The notes below the pieces were generated by a model. It saw only the letters and a list, made by a program, of their open reading frames with translations. It was not told where the DNA came from and did not search any database. A DNA stretch of 39,258 bases from Verrucomicrobiales bacterium (lineage in GTDB: Bacteria; Verrucomicrobiota; Verrucomicrobiia; Limisphaerales; UBA9464). Both the position numbers and the translations under genes were made by a program. The stretch covers positions 1-39,258 of the forward strand of contig SYMJ01000025.1 in assembly GCA_005805505.1 (NCBI GenBank). Direction: 5' to 3'. Shown in pieces: positions 24,975 through 34,700 of this stretch; within the stretch, counting starts at the first letter, position 1; each line of letters opens with the position of its first letter.

Positions 24975-27530
24975 TTAGGCCTGGGCGCCTGCAACCGAAA
25001 CGCCTCCGACCGGGGCCATCGCACCCATCGCCGGGCGTTTACCCTTGTGCCACCAAACGACCAGCGCACTGGCAATGTATATGGAGGAGTAGGTGCCGGT
25101 GATAATACCTACCAGGAAGGTGAAGGCGAAGTCGTTGATGGCGCCGCCACCGAAGACGTACAGGGAGATCGTCGCCAAGAACACCGTTCCCGAGGTGATG
25201 ATCGTACGGCTGAGGGTTTGGTTCAGCGCCCGATCGATGATCTGGTTGAAGGAACCGGCGGCTCCCATCTTCAAATCTTCACGGATACGATCAAAGATGA
25301 CGATGGTGTCGTTGATCGAGAAACCGATGATGGTCAGGAGTGCCGCGACGAAGGTGGCATTGAACTGACGCCCCTCACCCACGGTTCCGGTCAGACAGTA
25401 CCAACCGATGGTCATAAGCACGTCGTGCGCCACCGCAACCACGGCGGCGACGGCGAAGCTGAACTCATAGCGGAAGGCGACATAGACCAAGATGCCGAAG
25501 AGCGACAGCAACGAAGCGATGACGCCCGACTTCTGGATCTCCTTGCCGATGGTGGCTCCGACCGAGTCCATGCGGACGCGCTCGAACTTGGACTCCGGAA
25601 ACGCCTTTTTGAGCACTTCTTCGGCCTTCAGACCAGCATCCTTGGCGGCCGTGATCGACAAATAATCGCGCTTGGTCGATCCAGCGCCTTCGGTCTGGTA
25701 CTGGATTCGGGTTTCGCCAATGCCGCCCTTGGAAAGGGTCTCGCGAACCTTTTCAGTCTCTACCCGCTGAGAGAAGCGCATTTGCAACTCATCGCCACCG
25801 GCGAACTCAATACCGAGCATGTTGTGACCACGAACGAAGACGCCGTAGCCGATGCCCACCACGATGAGCAACCACGAGGCGATGAACGCCGGCTTGGCGA
25901 AGTTCAGGAACCGGATGTTGGTACCCTTGATGATGTGTAACATCGGCAGGGACTTGATGATGTCCTTGGCGAGCAGGAAGTCGAAAATCAACCGGGTGAC
26001 GACCAAGGCCGTAAACATGGAGACGCACAAACCAACGGTGAGTGCCACGCCGAAGCCCTTGATCGGACCCGTGCCCATGATGATCAAGAGCACCGAGGAG
26101 ATCAGGGTCGTCAAGTTGGAGTCAAAGATGGTCCCGAAGGCCTTGTCATAACCCGAAGAAACGGCACCGCGCACCGACTTGCCGGCGGCCAACTCTTCAC
26201 GCATGCGCTCGTAAATAAGAACGTTGGCATCCACCGCCATACCGATGGTCAGCACGATGCCAGCGATACCTGGCAAGGTGAAGGTGACATCCAAGGAGCA
26301 CATGACTCCGAGCATGATCAAGATGTTGAGGAACAGAGCCACGTTGGCGACGAGTCCGGCCGTCAGGTAGTAGACGATCATGAACGCCGCCACACCACCC
26401 ACGCCCAACAGCGTGGCCATCTTGCCCGATGCGATGGCGTCGGCACCCAGCGAAGGATCCACGCCGCGCTCTTCTTTGACTTCGAGAGGGGCAGCCAACG
26501 GGTTCTCCAGCGAAGTGGCCAACTCGAAGGCCTCCTTGTCCGTGAAGGATCCGGTGATCTGACCGTTGCCGCCCAGAATGGCACCATTGATGCGCGGGGC
26601 AGAAACCACTTCGCCGTCGAGGATGATCGCCAAGCGCTCACCGATGGCCGCTTGGGTGATCTCACCGAAGAGTTGCGCACCTTCGGGGCGCAGGCTGAAG
26701 CTGACATAGGGAGAACCGGTTGCAGGATCATGCCCGACACCCGCTCCCTCGACGTGCTTACCCGAGAGACCGCGCTCGGAAGCCCGCTTGACCAAGATCG
26801 GCTGAGGAACGCGTTGACCCGGAGTACCGCTGGGAACCATTTCATACATCCGGACATATCCCGGAGGAACCACGCCACGGGACAATTGACCTTCGCTGTC
26901 GGGGTGAACCATGCGGAATTCGAGGAAGGCCGCCTTCTGGATCTGCGCCTTGGCCTGCAGCTTGTCGGACTCGCTCAAGCCCGGAAGCTGTACCAAGATG
27001 CGGCCACCGCCGGCCGGGGCGATCACCGGCTCGGACACACCAAAGCGGTCCACACGACGGCGGAGCACCTCGACGGCCTGTTCGGCGATGAAATCGGCAT
27101 TCATCATGACGCCTGCATTGGTCTGAGCGCGGCTCATGTCCATCTCGAGGAGGAACTGCGTGCCACCCTGCAAATCCAGACCGAGTCGGAATTTGCCAGC
27201 AGCCGACCGCTGAACTCGGTTGAGGATCCCTCGGGTCACATCGCGTTCGACCGCAGCATTAATGTAATTGCTCGGGAAGAACGGCCGGATGTCGTTGGTG
27301 CTAATCGCTACCAGCAAGTTCGAGTAGGTGATCCCCGGTGTTCGGTCCATGTTGGACGTGTCCAACTGCTGGGCCTTCTTGACGATCTCATCGAACGTCT
27401 TGTTGGGGGTCGAGGACTGTTGCTCGAAGGCCTCGATGAGGTTTTTCGAGGTAGGTGGGTAGATCTCGCTCACTGACCAGGCTACGACGAGCAGGATCAG
27501 GACGAGTTTCCAGAGATGACTACGGTTCAT
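24975..27530 (-). CDS. secDF: Fused protein translocase subunit SecDF
   Basis: An 851-residue fusion of SecD and SecF, the proton-driven accessory of the SecYEG channel that pulls exported proteins across the inner membrane. The SecD half has one N-terminal membrane helix, the P1 region with FRLGLDLQGGTQFLLEMD, AIILDGEVVSAPRINGAI, and then six helices with TIGMAVDANVLIYERMREEL carrying the functional Asp. The SecF half, from about residue 520, has GIEFAGGDELQMRF, YVAFRYEFSFAVAAVVA and GFSINDTIVIFDRIREDL. Start and length are normal for the fused form. It follows yajC in an operon with 11 bases between coding regions, and ends at a strong intrinsic terminator. Many of the exported proteins in this window would depend on it. 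Confidence 0.97.
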   Translation of the reverse strand: MNRSHLWKLVLILLVVAWSVSEIYPPTSKNLIEAFEQQSSTPNKTFDEIVKKAQQLDTSNMDRTPGITYSNLLVAISTNDIRPFFPSNYINAAVERDVTRGILNRVQRSAAGKFRLGLDLQGGTQFLLEMDMSRAQTNAGVMMNADFIAEQAVEVLRRRVDRFGVSEPVIAPAGGGRILVQLPGLSESDKLQAKAQIQKAAFLEFRMVHPDSEGQLSRGVVPPGYVRMYEMVPSGTPGQRVPQPILVKRASERGLSGKHVEGAGVGHDPATGSPYVSFSLRPEGAQLFGEITQAAIGERLAIILDGEVVSAPRINGAILGGNGQITGSFTDKEAFELATSLENPLAAPLEVKEERGVDPSLGADAIASGKMATLLGVGGVAAFMIVYYLTAGLVANVALFLNILIMLGVMCSLDVTFTLPGIAGIVLTIGMAVDANVLIYERMREELAAGKSVRGAVSSGYDKAFGTIFDSNLTTLISSVLLIIMGTGPIKGFGVALTVGLCVSMFTALVVTRLIFDFLLAKDIIKSLPMLHIIKGTNIRFLNFAKPAFIASWLLIVVGIGYGVFVRGHNMLGIEFAGGDELQMRFSQRVETEKVRETLSKGGIGETRIQYQTEGAGSTKRDYLSITAAKDAGLKAEEVLKKAFPESKFERVRMDSVGATIGKEIQKSGVIASLLSLFGILVYVAFRYEFSFAVAAVVAVAHDVLMTIGWYCLTGTVGEGRQFNATFVAALLTIIGFSINDTIVIFDRIREDLKMGAAGSFNQIIDRALNQTLSRTIITSGTVFLATISLYVFGGGAINDFAFTFLVGIITGTYSSIYIASALVVWWHKGKRPAMGAMAPVGGVSVAGAQA

Positions 27531-27541
27531 GAGAAAACGTT

Positions 27542-27886
27542 TTAGGAGGCCGATGTGCCGGACACCACCTCACCGATGGCAGCCTTGGTGATCTCGAGTT
27601 TGGATTCACCCGAGCGAATGGTGACAGAGTTGTCCTTGATGCCCACAACGATGCCGACAATGCCGGACGACGTGGTGACTTTATCGCCCGCCGCTAGCTC
27701 GTTGAGCATCTTCGACTGCTCCTTGGCCCGCTTCTGCTGGGGGCGGATGAGCATGACATAAAAAATGATGCCGAAGAACACCATCATGCCAACCTGCATG
27801 AACATGGCTTTCTTCTGATCTTCTGGTGAGCCGCCCGCGGCAGGTCCGCCCAGGGCCAGCATGGCGACGTATGAATTGGACAACAT
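27542..27886 (-). CDS. yajC: Preprotein translocase subunit YajC
   Basis: A 114-residue single-span membrane protein from the ATG at 27886; an in-frame TTG at 27895 would add three residues. The membrane helix (MVFFGIIFYVMLIRPQQKR) ends with the family hallmark RPQQKR, followed by LNELAAGDKVTTSSGIVGIV, the conserved cytoplasmic beta domain. YajC associates with SecDF and YidC. First gene of the yajC-secDF operon, divergent from the following hypothetical gene. The N-terminal 30 residues before the helix are somewhat longer than in Proteobacteria. Confidence 0.95.
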   Translation of the reverse strand: MLSNSYVAMLALGGPAAGGSPEDQKKAMFMQVGMMVFFGIIFYVMLIRPQQKRAKEQSKMLNELAAGDKVTTSSGIVGIVVGIKDNSVTIRSGESKLEITKAAIGEVVSGTSAS

Positions 27887-27953
27887 GGGTTGCAAAGTAA
27901 GGTGGTGAGACTACGGAGGGCTTGAATCTTGGCAAGCGCCCGTTCCATGACTC

Positions 27954-27984
27954 TTCGTAGGGGGTAAGTTCGTAGGGGGGTAAG
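27954..27984. repeat. Short tandem duplication in the yajC leader region
   Basis: TTCGTAGGGGGTAAG (27954-27968) is followed directly by TTCGTAGGGGGGTAAG (27969-27984), the second with one extra G. It lies in the 182-base divergent region between yajC and the next gene. It could be a double binding site or a slippage product. Confidence 0.6.
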
Positions 27985-28068
27985 GGTTCCCAGCAAAATA
28001 ACATTTTTCTCACCGGTGGCCGTGAGCCCGTTCTCGGCATTTCCTAAAAAAACCACCAAGCTCGTCTC

Positions 28069-28554
28069 GTGAAATTGTCGGAACTGCACCTGGGCCAACG
28101 CGTCATCCACCCTCAACTCGGTGAGGGAGTGGTCAAAGCCATCAATGAATTTGCCGCTGAGGTTCTCTTTCTGGAGGGTCGAAAACCCATCGAACCAGAA
28201 ACCAGCGGCCTGACCGCCGCCGAAGCTCAGGCAAGCCTTTCGGGGATGCCTATGCCCCTCGAATCCTTCATCAACCAGGTTGTCGATGCGGCGGTGAATC
28301 GGTTGGGGATCGAGCGGCCTGATGGTTCAGTTCACGAATTGGCCGCGCGCTGGAAGACCGGCAAATTGATCCTGCAACCCTCGGACCCGTCCCTGCAGTC
28401 CAAGGAGGTGGAGCTGGATTTGTTTTTTCACAAGCTGGTCCTGATGCGCAATCAGCTGCGGATCCTCGAACAGAAGGTCAATTCAAGCGAGGCCCTCACC
28501 TCGGCTGAAAAGTTCGACTGCAACAATACATCACCCGCTGCCATGGCTCGATGA
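28069..28554 (+). CDS. Hypothetical protein with CarD/tudor-like N-terminus
   Basis: A 161-residue cytoplasmic protein, start GTG at 28069 (TGA stop). The N-terminal 35 residues (LHLGQRVIHPQLGEGVVKAI) have the look of the small beta-barrel found in CarD and the UvrD C-terminal tudor domain, which bind RNA polymerase or DNA repair partners; the resemblance is by eye. A linker follows, then a helical part (about 65-150) with FFHKLVLMRNQLRILEQKVN, likely a coiled coil. The last residues are unstructured. It is divergent from yajC and 107 bases before the third pseudopilin. I cannot name a function. Confidence 0.8.
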   Translation: MKLSELHLGQRVIHPQLGEGVVKAINEFAAEVLFLEGRKPIEPETSGLTAAEAQASLSGMPMPLESFINQVVDAAVNRLGIERPDGSVHELAARWKTGKLILQPSDPSLQSKEVELDLFFHKLVLMRNQLRILEQKVNSSEALTSAEKFDCNNTSPAAMAR

Positions 28555-28610
28555 CCACCTTCAACCTGCTCTTCAAAGACAAAGAATCGAACTTCTGAGA
28601 ACCAACACAC

Positions 28611-28629
28611 AGAACAGCATTGCTGTTCT
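28611..28629. other. 19-base perfect palindrome before the third pseudopilin
   Basis: AGAACAGCA-T-TGCTGTTCT has 9-base perfect arms around one central base. It lies 57 bases past the hypothetical gene and 32 bases before the pseudopilin ATG. Only two T residues follow, so a terminator is unlikely; an operator is possible. Confidence 0.55.
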
Positions 28630-28661
28630 TGGCAGGGACTGTCGATCGGTCATGATCGGGT

Positions 28662-29477
28662 ATGACCCCGACTGGTGGAATCCGCCCGCGTCTCGAGCTG
28701 CACCCTTCAGTCGGGTTTACTCTCATCGAACTGCTGGTGGTCGTGGCCATCATCGCCATCTTGGCCGGATTGCTCCTACCGACCCTTGGTCAGGCCAAGG
28801 AGAGCGCACGTCGCATCCAGTGCACCGGCAATGTGAAGCAATTAAACCTCGCCTGGCAGTTGTACGCCCAGGACAACGGGGATCGGATGGTTCCCAACGG
28901 GACGGATGTCGCCGTTCGAACCATCCCTCTATGGGTCGCTGGCAATAGCCATCAAGGCGGCCTGTTCGCTTTCACCAACCGGGTCATGCTGTTGGATCGT
29001 CGATATTCAGCCTTCTCCCCCATCATTTCCGACGCGGCAATTTATAAGTGCCCCAGCGACCGCGGTATTGCCGTCGGGCGGCACCAGTTCGTCCGGAGCT
29101 ATGCACTGAACAGTTACCTAAACAATGTTGCTCCTTCTGGCCCCCTCAGTGCCGCCCATGTCCGCTTCTCGACCCTGGCCGACCTCCAACGAGCAAATCC
29201 CTCCAGTCTCCTGACCTTCCTGGATGTTGATTGGCCGAGCCTCTGCATGCCGGAGTTTCGTTTCGAGATGGGGCGTCTCACCTACTTTCATCGACCCGGT
29301 TCTTACCATAACCGGAGCGGCGTGCTGGGAATGGCCGACGGACATGTCGAATCGCGTCGTTGGCGCGACCCTGCGCTCCGTCCCAACAACACCAAGAACA
29401 ACCGCCATGGCACCATCGCCCGCCTCCCGACCGATGTGCAATGGCTTCAAGAGCGGGCCACAATCCCCATCCGCTAG
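28662..29477 (+). CDS. Pseudopilin, H-X9-DG type (third copy)
   Basis: A 271-residue prepilin-like protein with a leader of about 18 residues, then [20 protein letters not shown] and [19 protein letters not shown]. The body contains KCPSDRG, typical of this group, where a Cys-Pro-x-Asp segment lies mid-protein. [18 protein letters not shown] provides the exact H-X9-DG spacing near the C-terminus. The ATG at 28662 lacks a strong ribosome binding site, as is usual in this window. A 32-residue tail after the DG motif is Arg/Asn-rich. Like the other two copies it is alone, with no secretion or pilus genes next to it. Function unknown; possibly a surface-exposed or pseudopilus-associated protein. 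Confidence 0.9.
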   Translation: MTPTGGIRPRLELHPSVGFTLIELLVVVAIIAILAGLLLPTLGQAKESARRIQCTGNVKQLNLAWQLYAQDNGDRMVPNGTDVAVRTIPLWVAGNSHQGGLFAFTNRVMLLDRRYSAFSPIISDAAIYKCPSDRGIAVGRHQFVRSYALNSYLNNVAPSGPLSAAHVRFSTLADLQRANPSSLLTFLDVDWPSLCMPEFRFEMGRLTYFHRPGSYHNRSGVLGMADGHVESRRWRDPALRPNNTKNNRHGTIARLPTDVQWLQERATIPIR

Positions 29478-29814
29478 AGCAGTATTTCTTATTTGTATTT
29501 ATTAATTTATTAGCCTCGTGCCAGCGCTAGCGTTCGAGAGGAAGTTGACCCCGTGAAGTCAGGAGAGGAACGAATACTCTCGGAATACCTCTTCTTTGGT
29601 AACATTCTCTCTTGAGGCAAACGGCCGGGGGAAATAATCGTCGACGTCCACGCAAGAGCCGGACGCCGGGTCGGGGGACCCGGCCTACATCACCCACGCA
29701 CCTCCGAGGTGGGGCGATTTCTAAGAAAGCGCCAATGTCTCGACGAGGCTTGCCATTTTCGGGTTTCCACCAAGACTCTGAAACAGCCATTTCCCTCCTC
29801 AACGCACCGACGCC
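29478..29814. other. 337-base gap with hairpin repeats
   Basis: After the pseudopilin comes a 40-base AT-rich run, then GC-rich DNA. It holds a hairpin GCCGGGTC-GGGG-GACCCGGC (29665-29684) immediately before copy B of the dispersed double-hairpin repeat. Reverse-strand translation across it gives a frame resembling the one at copy A; this is repeat-derived. No gene or promoter is recognised. Confidence 0.6.
29699..29739. repeat. Dispersed double-hairpin repeat, copy B
   Basis: Matches 5445-5485 at 38 of 41 positions and in the same orientation. Hairpins are CACCTC-C-GAGGTG (29699-29711) and GGCGATTTC-TAA-GAAAGCGCC (29713-29733). The three differences lie in the second loop and near the 3' end, so both stems are preserved, as expected if structure matters. 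Confidence 0.85.
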
Positions 29815-31611
29815 ATGCACCTTGCGACGCTCGACTGGATCATCATTGCTTCCACGTTTATCCTCTATCTGGCCATTGGGCTCTTCGTAGGCAGATCAGC
29901 GGGCAAAGACTATGAGAGCTATTTTCTCAGCGGACGAACCATGCCGTGGTGGCTCTTGGGAACTTCGATGGTGGCGACAACCTTCGCCACCGACACCCCC
30001 AACTTGGTGGCGGGCATCGTACGGCGGGACGGCGTCTTCGGAAACTGGGTCTGGTGGGCCCTGCTGCTGACTGGAACCACTACGGTTTTCCTCTTTGCCA
30101 AGCTCTGGCGGCGGAGCGGCATGATGACCGACATCGAGTTCTACGAGCTCCGCTATTCGGGTCGCCAAGCGGCTTTTCTGCGGGGCTTCCGTGCCGTCTA
30201 TCTGGGCATCTTCTTTAATATCCTGGTCATGGCCAATGTCTCACTGGCGGCCATCAAGATCGGCGGGGTGATGTTCGGCCTCGATCCGGTCATAACCATC
30301 GCCGTGGCCTCAGTGGTCACGGTGGCATACAGCATGATCGGTGGACTCACCGGGGTGCTGCTCACCGACTTGGTGCAGTTCATCATCGCGATGGTGGGCG
30401 CTATCTGGGCGGCGGTGCATGTCGTGGGACTTCCCCAGGTCGGTGGTTTGGGCAAGCTCCTGTCGGATCCCCGCGTGCAAGCCAAGATGGACATCGTCCC
30501 CAATATGGCAACCACACCCCACAATGTGGTCATGGCGGTCTTCTTGATCCCACTCCTGGTGACCTGGTGGAGTGCTTATTACCCAGGGGCCGAACCCGGC
30601 GGCGGTGGCTACGTGGCCCAGCGACTCTTGGCGGCTAAAAATGAAAAACACGCACTGGGTGCCTGCCTGTTCTTCAACGTGATGCACTACGCGCTCCGCC
30701 CCTGGCCGTGGATCTTGGTGGCACTGGCCTCACTGGTGGTCTTCCCGGATGTGGCTTCGCTTCAAGCCCGCTTCCCGCACCTCGATCCCAAGATTGTTCA
30801 AGATGACCTGGCCTATCCGGCCATGCTTACCTTCCTGCCCCAAGGCCTCATGGGCATTATGGTCGCTTCGCTGGCCGCCGCGTACATGAGCACCATGTCC
30901 ACCCAGGTAAACTACGGGTCATCGATTGTGGTCAGCGACCTCTACCTGCGGTTCATCAACCCCAAAGCCACCGACTCGCAGCAAGTCTGGCTGGGACGGA
31001 TCGTGACGATGGTGCTGATGTTCGCCTCCTGCTGGTTCGCTCTTCAAATGAAGGACGCCTTGTCCAACTTCAACCTCATGATGCAGATCGGTGCGGGAAC
31101 GGGATTGGTCCTCATTCTTCGGTGGTTCTGGTGGCGCATCAATGCCGCGGCGGAGATCGCAGCCATGACGCTCTCCTTTGGCATGGCGTTCTTCTGGCAC
31201 TTTTCGACCATCGGTCACGATATCCCCGCTTGGGAGCAGATGGTGATCGGCGTGGCCGTGACCACTGTCGGTTCGCTGCTGGTCGCGCTGCTATCGGGCC
31301 CGACCGAGACAGGGAAACTTCGCGAGTTCTATACTCGGGTGCAGCCCGGCGGAGCGGGATGGAAACCCATCCTAGAACGTGCAGAGCATGAGCGTATCCA
31401 GATCCAAGACACCGGACTGAGCAAAGACTCCGACCTCGGTATCGGCATCGTCTGCTCGATTCTCGCTTCGGTTGGCATCTGGGCTCTGATCTTCGCCGGC
31501 GGTTGGGCCATTTACGGACGCTGGGGACAGGCGGGCGGGGCATTGGCGGTGACGCTGGTCTGCGCGGCCTTTTTACCCTCCTGCATTGGAAAACTGCGGA
31601 TCCGCGAGTGA
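29815..31611 (+). CDS. Sodium:solute symporter family protein
   Basis: A 598-residue inner-membrane protein of the SSS (SGLT-like) family, with about 13 predicted helices. Characteristic parts: an N-terminal helix then GRSAGKDYESYFLSGRTMPW, the usual SSS loop; TSMVATTFATDTPNLVAGI; GGLTGVLLTDLVQFIIAMVG; and LAAAYMSTMSTQVNYGSSIVVSDLYLR, the Ser/Thr-rich helix of the sodium site. A cytoplasmic loop near residues 500-545 precedes the last two helices. It would take up a sugar, amino acid or organic acid with Na+; the substrate is not evident. The debranching enzyme gene follows on the same strand after 159 bases, so a link to sugar metabolism is possible but not shown. Confidence 0.93.
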   Translation: MHLATLDWIIIASTFILYLAIGLFVGRSAGKDYESYFLSGRTMPWWLLGTSMVATTFATDTPNLVAGIVRRDGVFGNWVWWALLLTGTTTVFLFAKLWRRSGMMTDIEFYELRYSGRQAAFLRGFRAVYLGIFFNILVMANVSLAAIKIGGVMFGLDPVITIAVASVVTVAYSMIGGLTGVLLTDLVQFIIAMVGAIWAAVHVVGLPQVGGLGKLLSDPRVQAKMDIVPNMATTPHNVVMAVFLIPLLVTWWSAYYPGAEPGGGGYVAQRLLAAKNEKHALGACLFFNVMHYALRPWPWILVALASLVVFPDVASLQARFPHLDPKIVQDDLAYPAMLTFLPQGLMGIMVASLAAAYMSTMSTQVNYGSSIVVSDLYLRFINPKATDSQQVWLGRIVTMVLMFASCWFALQMKDALSNFNLMMQIGAGTGLVLILRWFWWRINAAAEIAAMTLSFGMAFFWHFSTIGHDIPAWEQMVIGVAVTTVGSLLVALLSGPTETGKLREFYTRVQPGGAGWKPILERAEHERIQIQDTGLSKDSDLGIGIVCSILASVGIWALIFAGGWAIYGRWGQAGGALAVTLVCAAFLPSCIGKLRIRE

Positions 31612-31770
31612 ATACAGCCCCGCAATCCTAACGGCCTCCCAAGACCCGCTCAGTAAAACGGCAAACAACGTAGGGTTGGGAGCATCTAAAGTTGCTCCGC
31701 CGCCGCCGCGTCCACCATTATGGGTCCGCCGTGATGACTGAATCGGTCCAGTTCATGGCAACCCAAACCC

Positions 31771-34700
31771 ATGGCTGGACTCTCGATGTCGCCCTTGCCG
31801 GGCTCCCGTATCGTCCGACACGCCGGCGATTTACTCACATTCATTCTCACCGCGCCCGACGGTCACATTGGCGACGGGTGGCAGGCCCGGCTGCGAACCA
31901 ATCTGGGGCGGGCAGATCGGGCCCGTGACGAAATCCTTCAATCCCACTTTGAAAAATTGCCCCTGGCCGGTGCGGCCTGGCGGGACTTGCCCTTACAACT
32001 CACTCCTGAGGGCCAGTGGTCTGTCACCTTGCCACTGACCGAGGTTGGCTACTTTAAGGCTAAGGCCTACGCGATCGATCCGAAAGGCTTCCAGCACTGG
32101 ACGGAAGGTCCGGACGTAGGCATTAGCATCCACCCAGCTTGGACACGCACCGCTAACACGGTGTACTGCGCGTTCCCTCGCATGTTTGGCGAATGGTCGA
32201 AGCACCGACTCTCCACCGCCGAAGACCACAACACCCCGATCCTGAAAGCGCTCGATGAGGAGGGCTTCACCGTGATCCCTCCCAGCGGGACGCTGCGGTC
32301 GCTCATCCAAGAACTGCCGCACATCATCGACCAGCTCGGATGCCGGATCTTGCACCTGCTACCGGTAAGCCCGACACCCACCACGTTCGCTCGGTTCGGG
32401 CGCTACGGGTCGCCCTATGCGCTGCAGCACCTGACCCAGATTGATCCAGCGCTGGTCGAGTTTGATCGACGCACCACCGGCGTGGACCAGTTCCGGGAAC
32501 TGGCAGTCGAGGTACATTCGCGGGGAGCACGACTCATGCTCGACTTGGTCATTAACCACACGGGTTGGGGCAGCGCCGAATGGGAGGAGCATCCGGAGTG
32601 GTTCGTTCGCAAGCATGATGGCGAGTTCGAAAGTCCGGGAGCCTGGAACGTGGTCTGGGAAGACCTCGTTGAGATGGATCAACGTCACGTCACTCTGTGG
32701 GACTATTTGGCCAATGCCTTCCTCATCTGGTGCCGTCGAGGGGTCGACGGTTTCCGCTGCGACGCCGGATACAAAATACCTCCCCATGTGTGGCAGTTCA
32801 TTACCGCCAAGGTGCGTCGTGAATTTCCAAATACCGTATTTCTGTTGGAGGGACTGGGCGGACCCTGGGAGGCCACTGAGTCATGCCTCGCCGAGGGCGG
32901 GATGCAATGGGCCTATAGCGAACTCTTCCAGAACCACGGATCTTTAGGGATTAGCTCTTATCTAGACCACCACTTCCAAGCCAGTGCCCGTTCTGGAATC
33001 TTGGTTCACTACAGCGAGACCCATGACAATTCCCGACTGGCGGCCAATGGCGGTGTGCCGGGCCAACCGGCTACCCCAGAGGGACGTCGTTGGTCGCTCT
33101 TCCGCAATAGCCTCGCAGCCCTGACTTCCATCCAAGGCGGCTTCGGGTTCACCGCCGGGGTCGAATGGTGTGCCACCGAGCAAATCAACGTGCACAGCAG
33201 CCGCGGCTTGGCTTGGGGATCACCCCATTCGTTGGTCCCCGAACTGTCTGCGTTAAATCGACTCATCAGCAACCACCCGTGCTTCTTCGATGGCGCCTCG
33301 TTGCAGCGAATCAGCCAGCCTGAATCTAAGGTGTATGCCCTGCGGCGGGATTCGGCCGAGGGGCTCGATCGCGTCCTCGTGCTGGTGAACACGGAATTCG
33401 AGGAGGAGCGCTCCATCGAACTCGATGGGGCTCTCTGGGAGGAGCTCGGGCAACCGACCTTCGATTTAGTGGGTCATCTGCCAGCCCCGCGGTGGCAGGA
33501 GTTGGCTCCGTCACCCGGGCATCCAAGTCGCCGAATTCAAATAACTCTCGCCCCCGGAGCCACCCATTGCTTGGCCTCTTCGATCACTCCGCTGGGCCTT
33601 TCTGGAGACATCTACCGCGACACCCGTCGGCGTGCCGACTGGGCCGCCGTATGCCGAGGCCGCGTGAGCCGTGGAATCCTCGGCTGTTCATCCAATTGGA
33701 AACAGGAGGCCGCCTGGGTCGCCCGCGATCCTGTGGGATTCCTGACCGCTGCGGCGCACGATGGATCCTGTCTGGTGGACACTTCAGAGACCTACCGCCC
33801 GGTCATCGTCTGGCAGGTTCAAGATCGCAAACGCATCACACTCGTTCCCCCGGGGCATTGGTTGCTTATCCGCGACACTCACCCGTTCCGCGTCCGAGTT
33901 TGTCCTCAACCTCAAGGTCTCGAATACAACGAGGAATCCATCCCCATTGAAGAGGGTCACATCGCTGCGATTCCTCCCCAAAAACACCGAGGAGACGTCC
34001 TCCTTGAGCTGGAGCGTTACGCCCCCACCGATCCTCGGATCTGCGCCACCCTACGGTATCTGGATACTGTTCCATCCGATTTACCATCGGTACCCTCAGA
34101 CCCCCAGAACACCACCGTCTTGTTAACCAACGGCCGAGGTGGAATGGCCCGGCTCTGCCTTGATCTGGGTCGCATCCATTCCAAATACGACTGCCTCCTC
34201 GGTGCGAACCTCCACCCGGAGGTGCCTGTCGATCGGCACGTCTTGGCCAAGCGCATCCGCGTCTGGATCAATGCCGATGGATTCATCTCGCCCCTAGACG
34301 CCTCGAATTTGGTGACTGTTGAGACTGCAGCCCCCACGCATTGGTGCTTCATCGCTAATGCGGGCGACGGTCGCAGTGTCGAGATCCGGGTCGTGGCCGA
34401 CATGCTAGAAGGGAAAAACATCACGGTCTTCCAGTTCAACCGACCGGCCATGGCGAGCCACGACTCGCGCTTCGGAAAACCCCTACCCCCCTCGTTCGAT
34501 GTCCGCCTGGTGGTCCGGGTAGATTTGGAAGACCGCAACTTCCACTGTGAAACTCGCCTGAATCCCGACAGCGAATCCCACTTCATCCGGGCCACACGGA
34601 TCGTGTCTCCGACCCCGGGTGAGGCCACGCCGGCCGGCACCGCTGAAGGATTTTTCTTCGAACCAGATCCTTGCCGAAGTCTGCGAGTCACCGTCAGCCC

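Noticed and set aside
26652-27476. Plus-strand frame of 274 codons opposite secDF
   Set aside because: Antisense to an intact, highly conserved gene; composition is typical of a shadow frame.
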